Made by a program: the position numbers and the translations under genes
Shown here: in pieces, positions 26,829 to 36,302 of the stretch
Numbering within the stretch: position 1 is the first letter of the stretch
How the letters are laid out: the number at the start of each line of letters is the position of its first letter
Notes under the pieces: generated by a model
The model's database searches: none
Told to the model about the DNA's origin: nothing
The model's input: the letters and a program-made list of their open reading frames with translations, nothing else
NCBI GenBank assembly: GCA_018710835.1
Contig: DVJC01000006.1
Location: 1-36,339, forward strand
Direction of reading: 5' to 3'
Length of the DNA: 36,339 bases
Origin: Candidatus Limadaptatus stercoravium
GTDB taxonomy: Bacteria; Bacillota; Clostridia; Christensenellales; CAG-917

Positions 26829-28337
26829 ATGGCAAAGTATTTCGAGGAACCGTCAAGAACATTCAGCGAATATCTTCTCATTCCCGGCTACACGGATGAG
26901 AACTGCATCCCCGCGAACGTGAGTCTGCGTACGCCGCTCGTCAAGCACGCGCGCGGCGAGGAGCCGGCGATCTCGCTCAACATCCCGCTCGTGTCCGCCA
27001 TAATGCAGTCGGTGAGCAACGACACTCTTGCCATCGCGCTTGCGCGCGAAGGCGGTATGTCTTTCATCTACGGCTCGCAGAGCGTGGAGGACGAGGCGGA
27101 AATGGTGCGCCGCGTCAAGAATTACAAAGCGGGGTTCGTGGTGTCGGACTCCAATCTCACTCCCGACAACACGCTCGCCGACGTGCTCGAACTAGTGCGC
27201 CGCAACGGGCACAACACCATCGCGGTCACGCACGACGGCAGCAGCTTCGGAAAGCTGCTCGGCATCGTCACCAGCCGCGATTACCGCGTCAGCCGCATGC
27301 CTCTCGAAACGCCGGTGAAAGACTTCATGACTCCGCTCGATAAGCTCGTCACCGCGCCCGCGTCCACGGGACTTGCGGAGGCGAACGACATCATATGGGA
27401 GCACAAGCTCAATTCCATCCCCATCGTGTCCGACGAAGGCAATCTGATGTATATGGTGTTCAGGAAGGATTACGCCCAGCACAAGGAGAATCCGCTCGAA
27501 TTGCTGGACTCCCACAAACGCTATATGGTAGGCGCCGGCATCAACACTCTCGATTACGAAAAGCGCGTTCCCGCGCTCATCGACGCCGGCGTGGACGTAC
27601 TGTGCATAGACTCTTCGGAGGGCTACACCGTATGGCAGAAGAGGACGCTGGAATTTATCCGCAAAAACTACGGCGACAGCGTGAAGGTCGGCGCGGGCAA
27701 TGTAGTCGACCGCGACGGGTTCCTCTTCCTCGCGGAGTGCGGAGCGGATTTCGTCAAAGTCGGCATAGGCGGCGGATCCATATGTATTACGCGTGAACAA
27801 AAGGGCATAGGCCGCGGACAGGCGAGCGCGCTCATCGAAGTCGCCGAGGCGAGGAACGAGTATTACGAAAAGACGGGCATATACATCCCCATATGCTCGG
27901 ACGGCGGCATAGTGCACGACTACCACATGACTCTCGCGCTCGCAATGGGAGCGGATTTCCTCATGCTCGGCAGATATTTCGCGCGTTTCGACGAGAGCCC
28001 GACGGCAAAGCTCAACATCAACGGCAACTACGTCAAGGAATACTGGGGCGAGGGCAGCAACCGTGCGCGCAACTGGCAGCGTTACGACCTCGGCGGCAAG
28101 TCCGGGCTATCCTTCGAGGAGGGCGTGGACAGTTACGTCCCCTACGCCGGCAGTCTTAAAGATAACGTGGAAAAGAGCCTTTACAAGGTGCGTTCCACAA
28201 TGTGCAACTGCGGCGCGGTCACTATCAAGCAGCTGCAGCAGACCGCCAAGATGACCGTCGTTTCCGCCACCAGCATCACTGAGGGCGGCGCGCACGACGT
28301 CATTCAGAAGAACACCGGCTATTCCGGCAACAGATAA
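26829..28337 (+). CDS. guaB: IMP dehydrogenase
   Basis: 502 aa; CBS-domain region, [23 protein letters not shown] catalytic loop, [31 protein letters not shown]. Confidence 0.94.
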   Translation: MAKYFEEPSRTFSEYLLIPGYTDENCIPANVSLRTPLVKHARGEEPAISLNIPLVSAIMQSVSNDTLAIALAREGGMSFIYGSQSVEDEAEMVRRVKNYKAGFVVSDSNLTPDNTLADVLELVRRNGHNTIAVTHDGSSFGKLLGIVTSRDYRVSRMPLETPVKDFMTPLDKLVTAPASTGLAEANDIIWEHKLNSIPIVSDEGNLMYMVFRKDYAQHKENPLELLDSHKRYMVGAGINTLDYEKRVPALIDAGVDVLCIDSSEGYTVWQKRTLEFIRKNYGDSVKVGAGNVVDRDGFLFLAECGADFVKVGIGGGSICITREQKGIGRGQASALIEVAEARNEYYEKTGIYIPICSDGGIVHDYHMTLALAMGADFLMLGRYFARFDESPTAKLNINGNYVKEYWGEGSNRARNWQRYDLGGKSGLSFEEGVDSYVPYAGSLKDNVEKSLYKVRSTMCNCGAVTIKQLQQTAKMTVVSATSITEGGAHDVIQKNTGYSGNR

Positions 28338-28346
28338 GGAGAGAGT

Positions 28347-29201
28347 ATGCAGATAATAGACGGAAAACTCGTTGCAAAACTTACTCGTGAGAACATCGCG
28401 CGGCAGGTGCAGGCTCTGCCGCAGGACAAACTCGGAAAGATAGGGCTTGCGGTCATACTCGTGGGCGACGATCCGGCGAGCAAGGTGTATGTGCGCAACA
28501 AGATCAACGGCTGCGCCGAAGTGGGTATCGCGTCCACCCTCGAAGCAATGTCCGCGGATTCGACCTTCGAGGAAGTGGCGGCGAAGATAGAGCAGTTCAA
28601 CGCCGACCCGGAGATCAGCGGCATACTCCTGCAGCTTCCCGTGCCGAAGCACCTCGACGAGGCGGCGCTCCTGCACCTCATCGATCCGTCAAAGGACGTG
28701 GACGGCTGCCATTACGTCCAGAAAGGCAAGCTGTGGACGGGCGAGCCGGAGCTTATCCCCTGCACGCCTTACGGTGTGATGAAACTGCTCGACCACTATT
28801 CCATTCCCCTCGAGGGGAAGAACGCCGTGGTGGTGGGACGCTCGAATCTTGTCGGCAAACCGCTTGCGCAGCTGCTGCTCGACCGCAATGCGACCGTCAC
28901 CGTCTGCCACAGCCGCACGAGGGACCTCGGCAGTATAACCTCGCGCGCGGACATCGTGTGCGTGGCGATAGGGAAGGCGAAGTTCCTCAAAGCCGATATG
29001 GTGAAAGAGGGAGCGGTGGTCATTGACGTCGGCATGGACCGCGACGAAAACGGCAAACTCTGCGGCGATGTGGACTTCGCCGAAGTCGCCCCCAAGTGCT
29101 CTTACATCACCCCCGTCCCCGGCGGAGTCGGACCGATGACAGTCACCATGCTCCTGCAAAACACAGTCACGGCATACAAACTCTCCCGCGGCATCGAGTA
29201 A
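28347..29201 (+). CDS. folD: Bifunctional methylene-THF dehydrogenase / methenyl-THF cyclohydrolase
   Basis: 284 aa; VGDDPASKVYVRNK, GILLQLPVPKHLD, VVVGRSNLVGKPLAQLLL, TPVPGGVGPMTVTMLLQNT. Confidence 0.97.
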   Translation: MQIIDGKLVAKLTRENIARQVQALPQDKLGKIGLAVILVGDDPASKVYVRNKINGCAEVGIASTLEAMSADSTFEEVAAKIEQFNADPEISGILLQLPVPKHLDEAALLHLIDPSKDVDGCHYVQKGKLWTGEPELIPCTPYGVMKLLDHYSIPLEGKNAVVVGRSNLVGKPLAQLLLDRNATVTVCHSRTRDLGSITSRADIVCVAIGKAKFLKADMVKEGAVVIDVGMDRDENGKLCGDVDFAEVAPKCSYITPVPGGVGPMTVTMLLQNTVTAYKLSRGIE

Positions 29202-29226
29202 AAACCCCACCACACAGAAACGGCAT

Positions 29227-29271
29227 TCGGACGGTCACCGACAAAGCAAAACCGCGGCATATGCCGCGGTT
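29227..29271. repeat. 45-bp dispersed repeat, copy 2 (contains terminator palindrome)
   Basis: TCGGACGGTCACCGACAAAGCAAAACCGCGGCATATGCCGCGGTT; one mismatch (C9490/T29235) to copy 1. Confidence 0.9.
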
Positions 29272-29280
29272 GTTTTATTT
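29248..29280. terminator. Bidirectional intrinsic terminator between folD and the convergent dehydrogenase gene
   Basis: ACCGCGGCATATGCCGCGGT palindrome with TTGTTTTATTT on + and TTTTGC on -. Confidence 0.8.
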
Positions 29281-29336
29281 ATCGAATAGCGGTTAGGTCG
29301 TGTCGGAGCAGGCGGTTTTTGCGGAATGCCAGGCGG

Positions 29337-30293
29337 TCAGTAGCCTTTTCGGCAGTCAACGATGTTGTCGGGGAGAGCTCCGTTGAGGTATCGCAAGACG
29401 TTGTTCAGCGTATCTTCTACATATCTTGCGTGTCCGTCGGCTACCTGCATTGCTTTGTGGGATGAGAGCAGAACGTTGTCAAGCGTCTGGAACGGGACGT
29501 CAAACGGAAGAAGAAGTTCGTCCGCAGATGCCGGCTTTTCGCGCCATGTATCTATGGCGGCTCCTCCCATGCCGCCGTTGGCGAGGGCTTCGAAGAGAGC
29601 CGCTTCGTCTATGCAGTTGCTGCGTCCCACATTGACGATGTATTTACCTTTGAGCAGTCCGAAAAGTTCTTTGCCGAACAAGTTGTCGGTGGACGGAGTT
29701 TTGGGCAGAGAAACGAAGAGTATGTCGCTTGCTTCACATAATTCACGCAAGGAATTCACAAGCAGGATGTCGTCGGGATATTCCTTTCCGCGATCCGTCG
29801 TATAGCATTTGATCCCGTTTGCGGCAAGCAGAGAATAGATTTCTCTGCCTATATGTCCGAACCCTGCCAGTCCTGCTTTCATCGAAAACAGGCTGCGCCA
29901 GTAAGGATTGTCCGTTGCCCAGTTGCCGAGGCGCATCTTACGGTCGAATTCCGCCGTTCGGCTGACAAGAGTGACCGCCAGGCTGAAAGCGTACTGAGCT
30001 ATACTGCGTGAATTGACATGTGAATTCGCAAGAATTATGCCGCGCTTTGCAAATTCCCGTACGGGAAAATCGTCCACACCGGTTTTGTAGGCAAACACCG
30101 CCTTGAGGTCATCGGCGTCTTTGAGTTTATCTGCCGACATTTTTTTCCCGATGAATATATCAGTGTCGCGGAGAGAGTAGCCGTCAAGTCCGACGACCGC
30201 CACTTCGGCAAAGCCGGAGAGCGCGGCGGCCATTTTTGCGAAAGACTCATCCATTGACGATATGCTCAGACAAATACGGTATTTTTTTGTCAC
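29337..30293 (-). CDS. D-isomer-specific 2-hydroxyacid dehydrogenase family protein
   Basis: 318 aa; AGLAGFGHIGREIYSLLAANGI Rossmann motif, KGKYIVNVGRSNCIDEAALFEAL, GGAAIDTWREKP. Confidence 0.85.
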   Translation of the reverse strand: MTKKYRICLSISSMDESFAKMAAALSGFAEVAVVGLDGYSLRDTDIFIGKKMSADKLKDADDLKAVFAYKTGVDDFPVREFAKRGIILANSHVNSRSIAQYAFSLAVTLVSRTAEFDRKMRLGNWATDNPYWRSLFSMKAGLAGFGHIGREIYSLLAANGIKCYTTDRGKEYPDDILLVNSLRELCEASDILFVSLPKTPSTDNLFGKELFGLLKGKYIVNVGRSNCIDEAALFEALANGGMGGAAIDTWREKPASADELLLPFDVPFQTLDNVLLSSHKAMQVADGHARYVEDTLNNVLRYLNGALPDNIVDCRKGY

Positions 30294-31249
30294 TGAATGT
30301 CCTCCGTCTTGTTCATAAAACTTATTATATCATTTTCGCTCGCTTTAAGCACATCGCCTTTCACCTGATGTTTCAACGCAAATGCCGCCGCGGCGAAACG
30401 CAGGATGTCGATATCGTTCATTCCGCACAGCAGCGCATGCAGGAACGCCCCGTTGAATGCGTCGCCTCCGCCGATTTTTTCCGTTACCGGGAAAGAGAAA
30501 ACGGGCAGTTCGCTGCGCCTTTCGCCGCGATGCAGCATGGCTATTCCGACTGAGTGTAAATACGGTGAGACGACATTTCTGTCGCGCAGCACAAGGTATT
30601 TGCACGGATAGTCATCCAATGCGTTTTCTTCACCGGTTTGCAAGAACGCATCCAGATCCCGGCTGCTTGCGAGCAAAATATCCGCAATTTCGGCAGCGCG
30701 GCGGAGATGAGCGCGCGCGTTGTCTGCAGTCCACAATGCAGGACGGTAGTTGAAATCGAACGAAACCGTGATGTTTCTCTTTTTTGCTTCGTGCATAAGT
30801 CTGAACGCAAGATCGCGCGAAGAGGGAGAGAGAGCGAGAGATATTCCGCTGATATGGAAAAGGACGGCGTCGTCGAAGACTTTTTCGAAATCGAACGAGT
30901 CCTCCGTAAGAAGCGTGAATTGCGAGTGGCGGCGCGCATAGACCACGTTTGCGCCGCGGCTTGCGGAGCCTGATTCGGAAAAATACATTCCGATGGTGTC
31001 GCCGCCGGTCAGCACTCCCGATACGTCTATACCGAGTCCGGTCAGATGATCGAGTGCGGCTTCTCCCAAAGGTCCTTCGGGCAGAGCGGAGAGGAAAGAA
31101 GTCCTGTGCCCCAATGCCGAAAGGCATGCGAGCACGTTTGATTCCGTGCCGCCGTAGCACGCGTTGAATGAGCGGCTGTCCCGTATCGTGCCGTCAGCCG
31201 CGGAAAGCCGCAGGAGCAATTCGCCGTAAGCAACGATTTTGCCGTTCAT
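30290..31249 (-). CDS. PfkB-family carbohydrate kinase (2-keto-3-deoxygluconate kinase-like)
   Basis: 319 aa; GELLLRLSAADGTIRDSRSFNACYGGTESNVLACLSALG; IGGGDAFNGAFLHALL; ATGA overlap with downstream gene. Confidence 0.85.
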   Translation of the reverse strand: MNGKIVAYGELLLRLSAADGTIRDSRSFNACYGGTESNVLACLSALGHRTSFLSALPEGPLGEAALDHLTGLGIDVSGVLTGGDTIGMYFSESGSASRGANVVYARRHSQFTLLTEDSFDFEKVFDDAVLFHISGISLALSPSSRDLAFRLMHEAKKRNITVSFDFNYRPALWTADNARAHLRRAAEIADILLASSRDLDAFLQTGEENALDDYPCKYLVLRDRNVVSPYLHSVGIAMLHRGERRSELPVFSFPVTEKIGGGDAFNGAFLHALLCGMNDIDILRFAAAAFALKHQVKGDVLKASENDIISFMNKTEDIQ

Positions 31250-32787
31250 ACAGTAGCCTCCGTCGCTTCGGACATTTTGAGTTCCTTTTCAATCCGTTCA
31301 CTGCACAGGTCGGCATAATAAAGGCATGCCAGCAGAGCTTCGCCGCATTCTTTTTCGAAAGGCATACCCAACGCGCGCCTCACTCTGTATGCCGTGCCGT
31401 CGAAGTGCTGTCTCAGGCGCGTTACGCGGGGAGCGAACCTGCGTCGTACATAAATGATCCTGCGCGGATCGAGTTTCAGTTCGTATCCGAAGTTTATAGC
31501 GATATCGTCCAGTGGCACGAGATAAAGATCGCTGTCAAGTTTTGCGCCAAAGATCGCAGGCAAGTCGTCCTTTTCGGCTTTCTTTGCCGCGTCAGCCGCT
31601 TTTTCCTGCAGTTTGTCTTTAAGTTCCGCGGCGGTCATGTCGGCGATCACATAGAAATACATGTTCGGCTTGCCGCCCTCTATAAGGTCGCGCGCGAGTC
31701 CCAAAAAATTGTTCTCTACGGAAAAAGGCTTCAGGCAGCTTGCTTCGATGCCGTAGTTTTTGGAGAGCGTATCCAGTATGATTTCCTGCAGTGCGGCGGC
31801 GGTCCCGCTTGCTCCGGGAGTTTTGCATGAAGAAAAAGCCTTTTCTTTGAGAGCGAGCGATATCGGCTGCGCAAATTTATCCTTCCACGTGGTTTTTCTT
31901 TTGCCGCGCTTTTCTATTAGTACATATCCGTCCGTTGTGAATACCAGTCCGTTTATACCCAGTTGGTTGCCGAGTCTGGATTCCGGCAGAGGAGAGACTT
32001 TGTCTTTGAATTCGTAAATGTCGCGTATTGTGATGTTGCCGTCGAGTTTGTAATCCATACAGCGGTTGGTGACCAGCATATAAAAGTATTGCGACCGCTG
32101 CGTTTTGAGCGTAAGACTTTTTCCGTCGGATTCGACGTCCTGCAGTCTGACAGTGACGGTATTGCGTATGGATGAACCGCCGTGAGCTTTGAGAAGCTCC
32201 GTTGCATGTTCGCGGATGAAGGAGGGGAGTTCGGACATTTCTTTCGAATCGGCAAAGACCATACTTGTGTCGCCGTTTACGTTTGCATACACATTCAGCC
32301 CGGAGAGAAAGAGTCTGCCGTCCATGTATTCGTTGATGTCATTTTCGCGCCGCGCATATTCTTCCGAGTAAGTGTCGGCGACCATATTCCGGGGCCTCTT
32401 GCGATCATGAGGCACTCGTTTCAGCTGCATGAATATGCCGTCGGGCGAAAACACGTTGCCGTTTGTTTCCTTGGTCGGATCCGGAACGGTATGCTTATAA
32501 TATTTTGATATTATTTTATGATGGTCGTCTTCCAGTTTCAGCGACTCTTCCATCGTGTGCTTTATTTTCAATGCGATTTTTGCCACAATGAGGGAGAAAG
32601 CCGCGGCAAGGAAGATCGACAGCATATCTGTCCCGGTAATAAACTCCAGGATTTTGTTTTTGGCGTTTTCTCCGGAAGCGAACGCGCCGCCTAGTGCAAG
32701 CACCGCAAGAGCGAAAAGTATGAGTGCGATCAGCTGCACCCAAAAGTTTTTGAAGATTTTTTCGCAGATCTTAAAGAACTTTTTCAT
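31246..32787 (-). CDS. Two-TM protein with Nudix-like domain (degenerate Nudix box), function unknown
   Basis: Start trimmed to ATG at 32787 after AGGTGGGG; two N-terminal TM helices; GLVFTTDGYVLIEKRGKRKTTWKDKFAQPISLALK...AALQEIILDTLSKNYGIEA resembles a Nudix fold with an altered REXXEEXG. Confidence 0.55.
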   Translation of the reverse strand: MKKFFKICEKIFKNFWVQLIALILFALAVLALGGAFASGENAKNKILEFITGTDMLSIFLAAAFSLIVAKIALKIKHTMEESLKLEDDHHKIISKYYKHTVPDPTKETNGNVFSPDGIFMQLKRVPHDRKRPRNMVADTYSEEYARRENDINEYMDGRLFLSGLNVYANVNGDTSMVFADSKEMSELPSFIREHATELLKAHGGSSIRNTVTVRLQDVESDGKSLTLKTQRSQYFYMLVTNRCMDYKLDGNITIRDIYEFKDKVSPLPESRLGNQLGINGLVFTTDGYVLIEKRGKRKTTWKDKFAQPISLALKEKAFSSCKTPGASGTAAALQEIILDTLSKNYGIEASCLKPFSVENNFLGLARDLIEGGKPNMYFYVIADMTAAELKDKLQEKAADAAKKAEKDDLPAIFGAKLDSDLYLVPLDDIAINFGYELKLDPRRIIYVRRRFAPRVTRLRQHFDGTAYRVRRALGMPFEKECGEALLACLYYADLCSERIEKELKMSEATEATV

Positions 32788-32818
32788 TTTCCCCACCTGT
32801 AGAAGATATTACTCAAAT

Positions 32819-32848
32819 AATATATCACAAAATATCGCATGCGGTCAA
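32819..32848 (-). promoter_or_regulatory. Putative promoter of the 2TM-Nudix-like operon
   Basis: On -: TTGACC (32848-32843), N18, TATATT (32824-32819). Confidence 0.55.
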
Positions 32849-32902
32849 CAGCGGCGGACTTCGGCGGCTATGCGCGGCGGATCCGCTTCGGATGGCGGAT
32901 TG

Positions 32903-32931
32903 TCATATTCGGCGGAAGGGGGGCATATGTT
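32903..32931 (+). promoter_or_regulatory. SigE-like sporulation promoter upstream of spoIVA
   Basis: TCATATT (32903-32909), N14, CATATGTT (32924-32931); resembles the mother-cell SigE consensus (ATATT ... CATACAnT). Confidence 0.55.
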
Positions 32932-32956
32932 TCAGTAAACCGAAACGGAGGAGTTT

Positions 32957-34435
32957 ATGGACAAATTCGACCTTTATCGAGACATTGCCACACGCACGGG
33001 AGGGGACGTTTACGTCGGCGTCGTCGGACCGGTCAGGACGGGCAAATCCACCATCATCAAGCAGTTTATGGAGAAGCTGGTGGTCGGCGGCATCGAAAAC
33101 AAAGACGTGCGCGCACGCGCCGTCGACGAGATACCGCAGTCCGCCGACGGAAAAACCATCATGACGACTCAGCCCAAGTTCGTGCCGGCGGATGCGGTGA
33201 GGGTGGTTTTTCAGGACAATCTTGCCGTCAACATGAGGCTCATCGACTGCGTGGGCTACATGGTGAGCGGAGCTCTCGGCGGCGAGGAGGACGGCAGAGA
33301 ACGCATGGTGCGCACTCCGTGGTCCGACGAAGAGATGCCCTTTTCCGAGGCGGCGGCGCTCGGCACGGACAAAGTCATCCGTGAGCACAGCACGGTTGCG
33401 CTCGCCGTCACCACGGACGGCTCGTTCACGGACATCCCGCGCGAGGCGTACGAACCTGCCGAGGAGCGCGTCATCGAGGAACTGAAGCGTACAGGGAAGC
33501 CTTTTGCCATAGTGCTCAACACCGCGGATCCGGCGTCCGAGCAGGCGTACGCGCTTAAATGCGCGTTGGAAGAAAAGTACGGCGTGTCCGTATCTCTCGT
33601 CAATGCGCTGAACATGAGCGAGAGCGACATATCCGGTATAATGGAAAACATATTGCTCGAATTCGGGGTGAGGCTCATCGACTTCGATCTGCCCCGCTGG
33701 GTGCAGGCGCTTGCTCCCGATGACGACGTGGTGAAGGAGATCGTGTCCGCCGTGCGCGAGATGGGCGAGAATGTGTCGAAGATGAAAGATTACACCCTGG
33801 TGGACGAGTATTTCGCGGACAAGGAGTTCTGGAAAACGCCGGACAAGGTGGAGCTTGACGCCGGCAAGGGCAGGGTGTATGTCGCCGTTGCGCCGAAGGA
33901 CGACGTGTTCTTCAAAGTGGCGAGCCGCGAATGCGGTCTGGAACTTGCTGACGACTTCGCCTTGCTTTCCCACCTCAAACAGCTCGCCCGTGCGCGCCGA
34001 AGGACGGAAAAGCTCATCGACGCGATCGACCAGGTGGAAGCCACGGGCTACGGCATCGTGCTCCCCACCATGGAGGAGATGGTGCTCGAAGAGCCGGAGA
34101 TCATACGTCAGGGACAGCAGTACGGCGTGAAACTCAAAGCGAGCGCGCCTTCGCTGCACATCATGAAAGTGGATGTGGAAACGGAAGTGCGTCCCATCGT
34201 GGGCAGCGAGCAGCAGAGCTCCGAACTCGTGGACGCGATGCTGGGCGATTTCGAGAACGACAAGCAGGCTATATGGGACACCAACATCTTCGGGCGCTCG
34301 CTCTCATCGCTGGTCGCGGACGGCATCAACAACAAGCTGATGAGCGTGCCCGTCGACGCGGAGCAAAAGCTGCGCAAGACTCTCGGCCGCATCGTCAACG
34401 AGGGCAAGGGCGGAGTGATCTGCATACTTCTGTGA
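32957..34435 (+). CDS. spoIVA: Stage IV sporulation protein A
   Basis: 492 aa; MDKFDLYRDIATRTGGDVYVGVVGPVRTGKSTIIKQFMEKLV, C-terminus KGGVICILL. Confidence 0.97.
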   Translation: MDKFDLYRDIATRTGGDVYVGVVGPVRTGKSTIIKQFMEKLVVGGIENKDVRARAVDEIPQSADGKTIMTTQPKFVPADAVRVVFQDNLAVNMRLIDCVGYMVSGALGGEEDGRERMVRTPWSDEEMPFSEAAALGTDKVIREHSTVALAVTTDGSFTDIPREAYEPAEERVIEELKRTGKPFAIVLNTADPASEQAYALKCALEEKYGVSVSLVNALNMSESDISGIMENILLEFGVRLIDFDLPRWVQALAPDDDVVKEIVSAVREMGENVSKMKDYTLVDEYFADKEFWKTPDKVELDAGKGRVYVAVAPKDDVFFKVASRECGLELADDFALLSHLKQLARARRRTEKLIDAIDQVEATGYGIVLPTMEEMVLEEPEIIRQGQQYGVKLKASAPSLHIMKVDVETEVRPIVGSEQQSSELVDAMLGDFENDKQAIWDTNIFGRSLSSLVADGINNKLMSVPVDAEQKLRKTLGRIVNEGKGGVICILL

Positions 34436-34462
34436 GCGGTCTGCCGCAATAAGCATAAATCA

Positions 34463-34501
34463 CATAAAAAAGAGTTTATATCACCAAAACGTGATGTAAA
34501 C
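34463..34501 (-). terminator. Candidate intrinsic terminator (-)
   Basis: On -: GTTTACATCAC-GTTTTG-GTGATATAAAC then CTCTTTTTTATG. Confidence 0.6.
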
Positions 34502-34529
34502 GCAGCGTTGCGAAAAATCAAAGAAGCCG

Positions 34530-34565
34530 AAAATAAAAGAGAGGCGGAGAGCACAGGCTCTCCGT
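34530..34565 (-). terminator. Candidate intrinsic terminator (-)
   Basis: On -: GGAGAGC-CTGT-GCTCTCC then GCCTCTTTTATTTT. Confidence 0.6.
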
Positions 34566-34670
34566 CTCCCGCCGTTTGCGCAATTTCCGTCTGTCGGCTT
34601 CCGTACTCCGACGGCGCCTGCCGCGTTTAGGCGGCGGAATTTCCGACGGAGAGAGAAAGCGTGTTCGGGA

Positions 34671-36020
34671 TCAGTTCTTGAAGCTGTGTATGGGGGCGGG
34701 GATCCTGCCGCCGCGCGCTATGAACGCGTCCGCGTTTTCCTTGCCCACGGGCATGATGGGAGCGCGTCCGAGCAGACCGCCGAACTCCACTTCGCCTTCC
34801 TCTTTGCCCGCGACGGGGATGACGCGCACCGCCGTGGTCTTGTTGTTGATGACGCCGATCGCCGCTTCGTCCGCTATGATGGCGGACACCGTCGCCGCGC
34901 TCGTGCTGCCGGGGATGGCGATCATGTCCAGACCCACGCTGCACACCGAGGTCATTGCCTCCAGTTTGTCCAGTGAGAGCGCGCCGCTTCTCACCGCTTC
35001 GATCATGCCTATGTCCTCGCTGACGGGGATGAATGCGCCGGAAAGTCCGCCGACGTGCGAGCTTGCCATTGTGCCGCCCTTTTTCACGGCGTCGTTGAGC
35101 ATGGCAAGGCATGCGGTAGTGCCGTGCGCGCCGACGGAGGAGAGCCCCATCTCTTCGAGCACCTCTCCCACGCTGTCGTTGCGTATAGGGGTGGGGGCGA
35201 GGGAGAGATCGACTATGCCGAACTCCGCGCCGAGCGCTTTTGCCGCTTCACGGCCTATCAGTTCGCCCATTCTGGTGATCTTGAAAGAGGTGTTCTTTAT
35301 GGTTTCGGACAGCACGTCGCAGCTCTCTCCGCGAATGTTTTCCAACGCCGCTTTCACCACACCGGGACCGGACACTCCCACGTTCACCACGCAGTCGCCC
35401 TCGCTCACGCCGTTGAACGAGCCCGCCATGAAGGGGTTGTCCTCCACCGCGTTTGCGAACACTACCAGCTTGGCGCATCCTATACCGTCGCGGTCGGCGG
35501 TGAGCTCCGCCGTACGTTTCACCACCTCGCCCATGAGCTTCACCGCGTCCATGTTGATGCCCGCGCGGGTGGAGCCGACGTTCACGCTCGCGCACACGCG
35601 GTCGGTGGCGGCGAGCACTTCGGGGATGGTGAGGATGAACTCTCTTTCCTCTTTGGTCATGGACTTTTGCACCAGGGCGGTGTAGCCCCCGATGAAGTCC
35701 ACGTCCACCGTCTTTGCCGCTTCGTCCATGGCGAGCGCGATCTTGCGGTATCCGCCGCTCGCCGCGCCGATAAGGCTTACCGGACTCACCGACAGACGTT
35801 TGTTGACGATGGGGATGCCGTATTTGGACTGTATCTCTTCCACCACCTCTTTCAGTCTGCCGGCACGGGAGAGCAGTTTGCGCTTCACGTTTTCGGCGGT
35901 CCTGTCCGCGTCGTCGGAGATGCAGTCGAAAAGACTCAGGTGCAGCGTGACGGTGCGGATGTCGAGGTGCTGATCCTTGATCATGGATATTGTTTGTATG
36001 ATTTCCTGTTGGTTGAGCAT
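34671..36020 (-). CDS. PFL family protein, UPF0210/DUF711
   Basis: 449 aa; [74 protein letters not shown]; paired with an ACT protein. Confidence 0.93.
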   Translation of the reverse strand: MLNQQEIIQTISMIKDQHLDIRTVTLHLSLFDCISDDADRTAENVKRKLLSRAGRLKEVVEEIQSKYGIPIVNKRLSVSPVSLIGAASGGYRKIALAMDEAAKTVDVDFIGGYTALVQKSMTKEEREFILTIPEVLAATDRVCASVNVGSTRAGINMDAVKLMGEVVKRTAELTADRDGIGCAKLVVFANAVEDNPFMAGSFNGVSEGDCVVNVGVSGPGVVKAALENIRGESCDVLSETIKNTSFKITRMGELIGREAAKALGAEFGIVDLSLAPTPIRNDSVGEVLEEMGLSSVGAHGTTACLAMLNDAVKKGGTMASSHVGGLSGAFIPVSEDIGMIEAVRSGALSLDKLEAMTSVCSVGLDMIAIPGSTSAATVSAIIADEAAIGVINNKTTAVRVIPVAGKEEGEVEFGGLLGRAPIMPVGKENADAFIARGGRIPAPIHSFKN

Positions 36021-36032
36021 AGTCCTCTCCGG

Positions 36033-36302
36033 TCAGATCCTGTGCATGGAGTTGAAGATGTCCTCGTGCTGTACGCGTATCTCGACGCCGAGCTCCGCGC
36101 CCACGGCGGCGAGAGCTTCGTTCACTGCGCCGACCGCCAGCCCCTCTTTCAGGGTGATGAGCATGATCATGGTGAAATAAGACCCCTGCATTACGGTCTG
36201 GGAGATGTCCTCGACGTTGCAGCCGAGCTCGTAAAGTCTTGTGGTGACTTTGGCAATTATACCTGTGCGGTCCTTGCCGATGACAGAAACTATGGCTTTC
36301 AT
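36033..36302 (-). CDS. ACT domain protein, UPF0237
   Basis: 89 aa; MKAIVSVIGKDRTGIIAKVTTRLYELGCNVEDISQTVMQGSYFTMIMLI. Confidence 0.95.
   Translation of the reverse strand: MKAIVSVIGKDRTGIIAKVTTRLYELGCNVEDISQTVMQGSYFTMIMLITLKEGLAVGAVNEALAAVGAELGVEIRVQHEDIFNSMHRI

Noticed and set aside
32903-34159. 418-aa - strand ORF opposite spoIVA
   Set aside because: Antisense of an unambiguous SpoIVA gene.
34576-35685. 369-aa + strand ORF opposite UPF0210
   Set aside because: Ser/Thr/Pro-rich antisense frame of a clear UPF0210 gene.
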